From Burkholderiales bacterium (GTDB lineage: Bacteria > Pseudomonadota > Gammaproteobacteria > Burkholderiales > JAEUMW01), in the NCBI GenBank assembly GCA_016791285.1, contig JAEUMX010000343.1, positions 1 through 9,440 of the forward strand: a DNA stretch of 9,440 nucleotides, in the 5' to 3' direction. Numbering within the stretch: position 1 is the stretch's first letter; every line of letters starts with the position of its first letter. This document shows, one piece after another, positions 1 to 9,440 of this stretch. The position numbers were made by a program, and so were the translations under genes. Under the pieces are notes generated by a model that had not been told where the DNA came from, did not search any database, and saw only the letters and a program-made list of their open reading frames with translations.

Positions 1-673
1 TCGTCGGGGCGCCGTGGCCACCAGCGTTCGAGCAGCTCGGCGGCCCAGCGCTGACCGCCGATGCCGAATGCGAGCGCGAGCGCGAGCACCACCCCCCCGA
101 GCACGATCAGGAACGTCTGGCGGATGATGTCGCCGCCCACACCGAGGTGATCGAGCGAGATCAGCACGACGAACGCGAGCACGATGTACTGGGCGAGGCG
201 GCCGAGCAGCTCGCCGTCGCGCACGCCCGCGTTCTTGCAGTAGCTGATGATGCTCGCGCCGATGAAGCGGGCGAAATACGCGCCGAAAGCCAGGATCAGC
301 ACGGTGACCATCACCTTCGGTACGAACAGCATGATGCGTGCGATGAGATCGGTGACGTTGACGAGGCCAAGGCCGCTCGCCGCGATGAAGAGCGCGGCGA
401 GGAGCACGAGCCAGTACACGAGCAGGCCGAGAATGCCGACCGTATCGACCTCCACGCCGCCCTGCTTCAGGAAACCGTCCAGCCCCGCGCGCTCGGCGAG
501 CACGTTGAAATTGATGGCGCGCAGTCCCCTGGTCACGGCGAAGCGGGCGAAGCGTGCCAGCAGCCAGCCGGCGATGAGCACGACCACGCCGACGCCCAGT
601 CGCGGCAGCAGATTCGCCACCTGCCGCAGGAACAGCCGCGCCGGCTCGATCAGCATGTCTACCTGTTGTTCCA

Positions 674-674
<1 letters not shown>
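1..674 (-). CDS. Small mechanosensitive-channel-like membrane protein ('conserved TM helix' family), 3' end cut
   Basis: My translation gives 224 residues running off the left edge with no stop. About five hydrophobic segments are visible, near residues 25-43, 79-100, 115-137, 158-178 and 185-205. Amphipathic stretches such as GWLLARFARF (36-45) and FGAYFARF (130-137) resemble the repeated TM-helix module of MscS-related proteins. The end, AFGIGGQRWAAELLERWW (202-219), resembles the close of short proteins of this type that lack the MscS beta domain, so the gene may end just beyond the edge; a cut-off MscS domain cannot be excluded. The ATG at 674 is chosen because it overlaps the treS-mak stop codon (TGATG) and has AGGAG six bases upstream. 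Expected location is the inner membrane. Channel activity is inferred from family resemblance; a role in osmotic or envelope stress is suggested by coupling to trehalose metabolism. Confidence 0.75.
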
Positions 675-4024
<3,350 letters not shown>

Positions 4025-4252
4025 GGTGTCCGAGAAGTATGGTCGAAGTGCGCTGGCAAGCCCGCCGGGACTGCGCTGGGCGCCAGGCTCGTGTTGTTCC
4101 GCAGACAGTCCGCCGTGGAAGCTCGGGCGCGCCGCGACGGCGTCCGCGAGATATTGCTGGCTCTTTGCGCCGCGCGTCAACCTCGATCGTGGCCGCGACC
4201 TGGGCACAGGTATTGCGACAACCGCCGCACTCCACCCCTGGGCCCACATGCC
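4025..4252. other. Divergent intergenic region between treS-mak and the nuclease-like gene
   Basis: These 228 bases separate two divergent start codons and must hold the promoter(s) for both unless longer transcripts exist. I see no strong Shine-Dalgarno before either start, no clear operator palindrome and no RNA gene. One weak promoter candidate for treS is listed separately. Confidence 0.6.
4151..4180 (-). promoter_or_regulatory. Weak sigma70-like promoter candidate for treS-mak
   Basis: The minus strand has TTGACG (4180-4175), 18 bases, then CAATAT (4156-4151). The -35 matches the consensus at five of six positions, the -10 at only about three of six. Initiation here would leave a leader of about 120 bases before the ATG at 4024. 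It is listed because it is the best hexamer pair I found on that strand. Confidence 0.2.
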
Positions 4253-5278
4253 ATGACCATTCTTCGCTGCAACAAGTGCGGTCATCTCGATGAACTGCCG
4301 CCAGAAGTCGCCGGCACGACGGTGCCGTGCGCGCGCTGTCACGCCCCGGGGCAGGTGTACGACACGGTGCACTTCATCGGCAAGGTGCTGGAGAAACTGT
4401 TTGCCCTGCAAGTGGAAGCGGTACGGCTGCGCGCCGCGGGTGCCGGTGGTCAACTGCTGGCTCGTGGGGCAGCCGCGATCCCGGCCGCGGATACGTTCGA
4501 CCCCCACAACTCCGACATGCTGTCCACCGAACTGCAGCACGGCCCGATCCGGGAATGGTTTCAGCGCCGGCAGATCCGGGTTCGCACGAACCCCAAGGCC
4601 GTGGACACGACGGGGTTTTTCGACGAGGTGGCGGTCGCGATCGGGAAGAACTACGGCGCGTTGAAGGAGGTGGTGGACCGCATCAGGTTCGCCCAGCTCA
4701 AGGGATTCGGGCAGGCCACCATCAATCTCGACCGCAAGACGTCCGAGCAGGCGCAACTGATTACGAGCTTCTGCCGCCAGCTCTACGATTACTCCTTCGT
4801 CGCGAAGTGCCTCCATCCCCGGGACGACAAGCCGCTGCGGCTGGTGCTGCAAACAGCTCCGGCGATCCGTGAGTTCTTCAACGGTGACTGGCTGGAGTGG
4901 CTTGTCCTCATGACTCTGCTCGAGTCGGCGCGGGCGCACGGGCGGCGTTATTCGTGCGCGCGCAATCTCCAGATCACGCTGCAGAACGACGAGACATTCG
5001 AACTGGACGTCTTCTTCCTCGTCGAGGGCGAGCGCCCGGTGTGCGTCGAGTGCAAGAGCGGCGAGTTCCGTCAGGACATCGACCGCTGTCTCACGCTGCG
5101 CAAGAGACTGGGCATCGATAGCGACCACTTCATCGTTTGCGCGGCAGGCCTCGGCGCCGATCAAGCCGGCGGGCTGTCCAGCACTTACGACCTTACCTTC
5201 TGCAGCGAACAGGATCTGCGCGAGCGGCTGGATCGGATGTTCGCAGCTGATTCGCAGCGCAGCGCCCGGATTGCATAG
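4253..5278 (+). CDS. Zinc-ribbon protein with C-terminal PD-(D/E)XK nuclease-like domain (DUF1887/Card1-like)
   Basis: The 341-aa protein has three parts. Residues 6-29 form a zinc ribbon with CNKC (6-9) and CARC (26-29). Residues ~95-205 form a conserved-looking region that I cannot assign, containing [14 protein letters not shown] (132-145) and [13 protein letters not shown] (173-185). Residues ~208-330 look like a PD-(D/E)XK fold: [12 protein letters not shown] with E215, FELDVFFL with D252, and VECKSG with E266 and K268. The E...D...ExK order and the WLE and ELDV contexts recall the nuclease domain of DUF1887/Card1-type proteins, but no CARF domain is visible. No signal peptide or membrane segment is seen, so it is probably cytoplasmic. 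The ATG at 4253 is the natural start because the zinc ribbon begins five residues later and upstream sequence in frame is antisense to treS; no convincing ribosome binding site precedes it. Binding and cleavage of nucleic acid are inferred; substrate and role are unknown. Confidence 0.85.
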   Translation: MTILRCNKCGHLDELPPEVAGTTVPCARCHAPGQVYDTVHFIGKVLEKLFALQVEAVRLRAAGAGGQLLARGAAAIPAADTFDPHNSDMLSTELQHGPIREWFQRRQIRVRTNPKAVDTTGFFDEVAVAIGKNYGALKEVVDRIRFAQLKGFGQATINLDRKTSEQAQLITSFCRQLYDYSFVAKCLHPRDDKPLRLVLQTAPAIREFFNGDWLEWLVLMTLLESARAHGRRYSCARNLQITLQNDETFELDVFFLVEGERPVCVECKSGEFRQDIDRCLTLRKRLGIDSDHFIVCAAGLGADQAGGLSSTYDLTFCSEQDLRERLDRMFAADSQRSARIA

Positions 5279-5294
5279 GGGTCCGGGAAGCGGC

Positions 5295-5330
5295 GGGGCC
5301 TTCGGCCTCCGTGGTGGCCAATCCGGCCAC
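5295..5330 (+). terminator. Two adjacent hairpins, possible transcription terminator of the nuclease-like gene
   Basis: The first hairpin pairs GGGGCC (5295-5300) with GGCCTC (5304-5309) across a three-base loop, with one G-U pair. The second pairs GTGGCC (5314-5319) with GGCCAC (5325-5330) across a five-base loop, perfectly. A TTTT run begins only at 5338, seven bases beyond the stem, so this is a poor match to an intrinsic terminator. It lies 17-52 bases after the stop at 5278. Confidence 0.35.
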
Positions 5331-5401
5331 GCCCGACTTTTCGTGAGGTTTTCCCGACTGCGGTGCGGCGCAGGCCGAGTCTGGTTGCGGCCAATCTGCA
5401 A
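5316..5401 (+). repeat. Short repeats in the gap before the CheB-CheR kinase gene
   Basis: GGCCAATC occurs at 5316-5323 and again at 5389-5396, each time spanning the loop of a small inverted repeat; the second is TTGCGG-CCAAT-CTGCAA at 5385-5401, with one G-T mismatch. CCCGACT also occurs twice, at 5332 and 5353, exactly 21 bases apart. These could be regulator sites for the downstream gene or chance in GC-rich DNA. I found no convincing -35/-10 pair in 5279-5531. Confidence 0.3.
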
Positions 5402-5514
5402 TAGACCCCGGATCACTTGTGGACATCGGGACAGGGGCGGTCTAGGCTGACGGTCGAGATGTTCTCCCGCTCGGGGCGCGCCTCTCCTGGCGCTCGCCCG
5501 GTAACGGAGGCGCC

Positions 5515-5520
5515 GGAGGA
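5515..5520 (+). promoter_or_regulatory. Ribosome binding site of the CheB-CheR-PAS kinase gene
   Basis: GGAGGA lies 11 bases before the ATG at 5532, slightly further than ideal. No alternative in-frame start was seen just upstream, so it supports 5532. Confidence 0.5.
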
Positions 5521-5531
5521 CTGGATCGCAC

Positions 5532-8500
5532 ATGGCAAACGAGCGGAAAGGCCGGACCAAACCCTCGCCGCGGCGGATCGCTGGCCGGCGCAAACCAGGA
5601 CTGCCGTCCAAGGCGAAGACCCACACGGAACCGGACGGCGCACCCGCCTTGGCATCGTTGGAGACAGAGCCACCCGAGCCGCAGCCAACGCCGGGCGTTC
5701 CCATTGTCGGCATCGTGGCCTCCGCCGGCGGGCTCGACGCATTCAAGAACCTCCTGAAGGCGATGCCATCGGACAGTGGGATGGCATTCGTGCTCGTTCC
5801 TCACCTGGATCCGATGCAAAAGAGCCTGATGGCGCCTTTGCTCGCCCGTCATACGCGCATGCCGGTGGCCGAGGTCGACGACGGTACGCGGGCCGAGCCC
5901 AACCACGTGTATGTCATCCCGCCGAACTGTTATCTCGCGCTGCATGAGGGGATTCTGCACCTCACCAGTCCGGTCGAGCGCGCCCTACACCAGACAGCCA
6001 TCGACGGATTTCTGCGGTCGCTCGCGGATGACCAGCAGGAGCGCGCCATCTGCATCGTCCTGTCCGGCACCGGGTCCCTCGGGACGCTGGGGCTGAAGGC
6101 AGTCAAAGCGAACGGCGGCCTAGCGATGGTCCAGGATCCACGCACGGCGGAATACGGTCAGATGCCGCAGAACGCCATTGCGACGGGGCTTGCGGACTAC
6201 GTCCTGCCCGTCGAGCAAATGCCGGAGGCGCTGCAGCGCTACCTGCGGCACTTCGTCGCCGAGGGCGCAGCGACCCGGCCGGAGACCGGCGCCGGGGGCG
6301 AGATGCTATCGCAGGTGGTCGCGTTCCTGCGGGCCCACACCAACTTCGATTTCCGCACCTACCGCAAGGCCATGCTGGTGCGACGAATCCAGCGCCGCAT
6401 GAACCTCAACCACGTCGAGCAGATCAAGGATTACATCACCCTTCTGCGCGAGCACCCAGAGGAACTCAAGCAACTCACCAAGGATCTGCTCATCAGCGTC
6501 ACGAGCTTCTTTCGCGACCGCGAGATGTACCGGGTCCTGGAGACCGAAGTCATACCCGACATCCTGCGCGCTTGCTCAAGCGAGCGGCCGATCCGGGTGT
6601 GGGTGCCGGGCTGCGCGACCGGGGAAGAGGCCTACTCCATCGCGATGGTGCTCTTCGAGGCGATCACGGCGGCACAAAAGGTGTGTCCGGTGCAGATCTT
6701 TGCAACGGATATCGATGTCGATGCCCTGCAGATCGCACGTCAGGGAAGCTATCAGGAAAGTCTCTTGGCCGATGTAGCGCCGGAGCGAATCGCGCGCTTT
6801 TTTCTGCGTACGGACGCGCAGACCTACCAGGTCAACAAGCAGCTGCGGGAGGCAGTCCTGTTCGCGCAACAGAATATCCTGAGCGACGCGCCTTTCTCCA
6901 GGATCGACCTGGTGAGCTGCCGCAACGTTCTGATCTATCTCGAGCCGCAAGTCCAGCAGAAACTGGTTGCCCTCGTTCACTTCGCCTTGCGGGGCGGGGG
7001 TTATCTGGTGCTCGGCCCCTCCGAGAGCGTCGGGGCGCACAGCGATCTCTTCGAGCCGATGTCGAAGAAATGGCGCGTCTTCCGTCGCATCAGCGTGCCG
7101 CGGAAGGTCCAGCTGGAATTCCCGATCTCGGCCGGCGATGCGCGCACGGGATACGGCCAGCCCGCTTCGGTCGCCATGCCGGCACAGGCAGCGGCTGTTG
7201 CAGAGCTGACGCTGCAAAAGCTCGTGGACGATTATGCGCCGGCGGCGGTCGTGGCCAATTCCCGGCACGAGGTTGTCTATTTCTCGGGTGTGACGCACCT
7301 GTACCTGCAACAACCGAGCGGCGTTCCGACCCAGGACGTGCTCGCGCTCGCCCGCCCGGGGCTGCGGGCTCGTCTTCGCGCTGTCATGCAAAAGGCGGTG
7401 CGGGAAGGGGAGCGCGTCAGCATCAGCGGCGGGCACGTCAGGCGCGAGGGGCGCCAGGTATCGGTGCGAGTGACGGCGGAGCCGCTGCGGCCACCACGTG
7501 ACTCCCAGGGGCTGATGCTGATCACGTTCGAGGATGAGCGCCGCCGCCCGCCACCGGGGAAAGCCACGCCGGTGGCGGAAGTCGACGAGGCGCTCGTGAG
7601 TCAGCTCGAGCACGAGCTGAAGAGCTCCCGCGAAGAGTTGCACAGCACGATCGAAGAGCTAGAGAGCTCGAACGAGGAGCTGAAGGCCTCCACCGAGGAG
7701 GTCATGTCGATGAACGAAGAGCTCCAGTCCGCTAACGAGGAGCTGGAGACTTCCAAGGAGGAGTTGCAGTCCCTCAACGAAGAGCTCTCCACCGTCAACA
7801 GCCAGTTGCGCGACAAGGTCGAGGAGCTCGAAGCCGCCAACAACGACATGGCGAACCTGCTCGCGAGCACCGACATCGCCACGGTCTTCCTCGGTGCCGA
7901 CGGCAGGATCAAGCGCTTTACCGCCGCTGCGACACGGCTTTTCAATCTTATTCCGTCCGATGTGGGACGGCCCATTGGCGATCTTACGTCCCGCTTCTCC
8001 GATCCCGAGCTCGCGGCCGACATCGAAGCCGTATTGGCGACGCTGGCCCCGCTGCAGCGCGAGGTGTCGACGCCAGAAGACTGGTACCTGCGGCGCGTGA
8101 CACCGTATCGGACCAGTGACAATCGAATCGAAGGCGTAGTGGTAACGCTCACGGAAATCAGCCGCATCAAGCAGGCCGAAAGCGAGCTGCGCCAGCTCGC
8201 GGGGAGGCTGGAGGATCTGGTCGTAGAACGAACGTCGCAACTCGTTGCCGAGCGCGATTTCGCGTCCGGAATTCTCGACACGGTCGACGCCGCCATCTAT
8301 GTCCTGGATCGCGCCGGGCGCATCGCGCGAGTGAACGCTGCGTTCGAGACGATCTCCGGGTACTCTTTCGCGGAGGTCGAAGGCAAGACCCTCATCGAGA
8401 CCCTCGTGCCGAATGAGGAAGCCGGGGCATTCAACGCTTGTTTCACGTCCCTTCTTGCCGGCAATACGCCGAATAGAAGGGAAGGCCGGTGGCTGCGCAA

Positions 8501-9440
8501 GGACGGATCGCAGCGCTGGATCAGCTCGTCGAAACGGGTGCTGCGGCGCAACGCTTCAGGCGAGATCGAATTGATCATCGGTAGCGCGATCGATCGCACC
8601 GCGGAGCGTATGGCCGACCACGCGTTGCACGCGGAGCGAAACTTCGTCGTTTCCTTGCTGGAGACTTCCGCCGCATTGATCCTCGTGCTCGATCTGGAGG
8701 GCCGCATTTCGCGCGTGAACAAGGCGTTCGCCATGGCGACCGGTTATGAATCCGAGTCGCTCGTAAGCCGGCCTCTTTGGGATCTGCTACCCGAGCAAGA
8801 AGTCGGTCCCGTCAAGGAAGCGTTCGCCAAAGCGGGCGACCAGTGTCTCGCTCAAGGCTATGAAAGCCACCTCCTCCATCGCGATGGATCGCGGCGCGCG
8901 ATAGAATGGGTGGCGACCTGTCATGCAGATGCCGCGCAGCAACCGCAGTACTTCGTCGTCACCGGCATCGACATCACCGCGAAACAGTTCGCCGAGGAGG
9001 AATCGCGAAATCGTGCGGCCGAGGTGATCGAGCTGCATCGGCGTTACATGGCGAGCGGCATCGGCATCGTCGTGGCGCACGAGCTCAGTCAGCCGCTTTC
9101 CGCGATCGCCAATTACGCCGAAGCGGGTTTGCGGCGCTTCGCACGGGAGACCGTGCCGGTGGGCGATGTCGTGAACGATCTGGAGCAGATCCGGGCGCAG
9201 GCGCATCGGGCGGCGTCCGTCATCGAGGAGCTCCGCAGCCTGGTGGGCAAGAGCGGAGGCAGGACGCAGCCCGCGAACTTGAGCGAGTTGGTGCGCTCGG
9301 CGTGCCAGCTCTTCGATTTCGAGGCACGCCGTCGCGGCATCCAGATCGTATCGGAACTCGCCGAGGGCTTGCCGCCGGTGCTGACCGACCAGATCCGCGT
9401 CGAGCACGTGCTTCTGAATCTGTTTCAGAATGCCAGCGAC
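5532..9440 (+). CDS. CheB-CheR-PAS hybrid sensor histidine kinase, 3' end cut
   Basis: My translation is open for 1303 residues to the right edge. Residues 1-55 are basic and proline-rich. Residues ~58-240 are a CheB-type methylesterase domain without a receiver domain: S64 in VASAGG and H91 in VPHLDP are present, but the catalytic Asp position in SGTGSLGT is L183. Residues ~257-520 are a CheR methyltransferase with SVTSFFRD, the SAM-binding [10 protein letters not shown] (360-369), ATDID and [13 protein letters not shown]-like segment (~558-669) precedes an 11-heptad coiled coil (693-769). Three PAS domains follow (~771-884, ~906-1030, ~1031-1160), then HisKA with [13 protein letters not shown] and phosphoacceptor H1183. 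The window stops in the HATPase N box NLFQNASD (1296-1303). No membrane segment is visible, so it is probably a cytoplasmic sensor that autophosphorylates and signals to a response regulator outside the window. The CheR part may methylate glutamates on a receptor or on itself (inference). No chemoreceptor, cheA or cheW is present nearby. Confidence 0.93.
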   Translation, partial: MANERKGRTKPSPRRIAGRRKPGLPSKAKTHTEPDGAPALASLETEPPEPQPTPGVPIVGIVASAGGLDAFKNLLKAMPSDSGMAFVLVPHLDPMQKSLMAPLLARHTRMPVAEVDDGTRAEPNHVYVIPPNCYLALHEGILHLTSPVERALHQTAIDGFLRSLADDQQERAICIVLSGTGSLGTLGLKAVKANGGLAMVQDPRTAEYGQMPQNAIATGLADYVLPVEQMPEALQRYLRHFVAEGAATRPETGAGGEMLSQVVAFLRAHTNFDFRTYRKAMLVRRIQRRMNLNHVEQIKDYITLLREHPEELKQLTKDLLISVTSFFRDREMYRVLETEVIPDILRACSSERPIRVWVPGCATGEEAYSIAMVLFEAITAAQKVCPVQIFATDIDVDALQIARQGSYQESLLADVAPERIARFFLRTDAQTYQVNKQLREAVLFAQQNILSDAPFSRIDLVSCRNVLIYLEPQVQQKLVALVHFALRGGGYLVLGPSESVGAHSDLFEPMSKKWRVFRRISVPRKVQLEFPISAGDARTGYGQPASVAMPAQAAAVAELTLQKLVDDYAPAAVVANSRHEVVYFSGVTHLYLQQPSGVPTQDVLALARPGLRARLRAVMQKAVREGERVSISGGHVRREGRQVSVRVTAEPLRPPRDSQGLMLITFEDERRRPPPGKATPVAEVDEALVSQLEHELKSSREELHSTIEELESSNEELKASTEEVMSMNEELQSANEELETSKEELQSLNEELSTVNSQLRDKVEELEAANNDMANLLASTDIATVFLGADGRIKRFTAAATRLFNLIPSDVGRPIGDLTSRFSDPELAADIEAVLATLAPLQREVSTPEDWYLRRVTPYRTSDNRIEGVVVTLTEISRIKQAESELRQLAGRLEDLVVERTSQLVAERDFASGILDTVDAAIYVLDRAGRIARVNAAFETISGYSFAEVEGKTLIETLVPNEEAGAFNACFTSLLAGNTPNRREGRWLRKDGSQRWISSSKRVLRRNASGEIELIIGSAIDRTAERMADHALHAERNFVVSLLETSAALILVLDLEGRISRVNKAFAMATGYESESLVSRPLWDLLPEQEVGPVKEAFAKAGDQCLAQGYESHLLHRDGSRRAIEWVATCHADAAQQPQYFVVTGIDITAKQFAEEESRNRAAEVIELHRRYMASGIGIVVAHELSQPLSAIANYAEAGLRRFARETVPVGDVVNDLEQIRAQAHRAASVIEELRSLVGKSGGRTQPANLSELVRSACQLFDFEARRRGIQIVSELAEGLPPVLTDQIRVEHVLLNLFQNASD
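7608..7838 (+). repeat. Eleven in-phase 21-bp units encoding a heptad coiled coil
   Basis: Units begin every 21 bases from 7608 to 7818 without a break. Most encode x-E-E-L plus three residues: [56 protein letters not shown]. The two ends are more diverged ([21 protein letters not shown]). At DNA level, AACGARGAGCT recurs at 7671, 7713, 7734 and 7776. The segment (residues 693-769) links the CheR/first PAS-like part to the later PAS domains and probably forms a signalling helix or dimerisation stalk. Confidence 0.8.

Noticed and set aside
4253..5278. Reading the nuclease-like gene as a CRISPR-associated Card1/Can2 effector
   Set aside because: No CARF domain, CRISPR repeat array, cas gene or cyclic-oligonucleotide synthase is visible. 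Only the nuclease domain resembles that group.
4025..5746. Upstream extension of the treS-mak reading frame on the minus strand
   Set aside because: It is antisense to the nuclease-like gene and to the start of the kinase gene, and shows no TreS-related sequence. TreS proteins start close to the DPLWYKD motif.
6576..7643. Minus-strand open frame of 355 codons opposite the CheR region
   Set aside because: The plus strand here encodes intact CheR motifs; the antisense product shows no recognisable domain.
7608..7838. CRISPR-like or tandem non-coding repeat
   Set aside because: The 21-bp periodicity is in frame and fully explained by protein heptads; there are no spacers.
7601..8296. Serine-rich minus-strand open frame of 231 codons
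   Set aside because: It is the antisense shadow of the coiled-coil and PAS region; the serine runs come from reading the GAG/CTC-rich heptad repeat backwards.

Overview
The window is GC-rich, densely coding DNA with strong third-position G/C preference. It most likely comes from a proteobacterium of the beta/gamma type. That guess rests on base composition, the fused trehalose synthase-maltokinase and the large CheB-CheR-PAS histidine kinase; no rRNA or other phylogenetic marker is present. Four genes are supported, two of them cut by the window edges.

Left half, minus strand (4024 down to 1): a fused trehalose synthase/maltokinase (TreS-Mak, 1116 aa) is followed by a small polytopic membrane protein of the 'conserved TM helix' mechanosensitive-channel-like type. 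The stop of the first overlaps the start of the second (TGATG), so they form a translationally coupled pair. The pairing suggests a link between trehalose metabolism and membrane or osmotic stress.

Centre, plus strand (4253-5278): a 341-aa protein diverges from treS across a 228-bp intergenic region. It has an N-terminal four-cysteine zinc ribbon, an unassigned middle region, and a C-terminal PD-(D/E)XK nuclease-like domain resembling the DUF1887/Card1 nuclease fold. No CRISPR array, CARF domain or other defence gene is visible. This is the best candidate here for something undescribed.

Right half, plus strand (5532 to the end): after a 253-bp gap with hairpins and short repeats comes a very large sensory protein, CheB - CheR - PAS-like - 11-heptad coiled coil - three PAS - HisKA - start of HATPase_c. 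It is cut at residue 1303, inside the kinase N box. Its CheR SAM-binding motif is intact, but its CheB-like domain has Leu where the catalytic Asp is expected, so esterase activity is doubtful.

No tRNA, rRNA, CRISPR array, insertion sequence or attachment site was seen. The very long ORFs antisense to treS are composition shadows.
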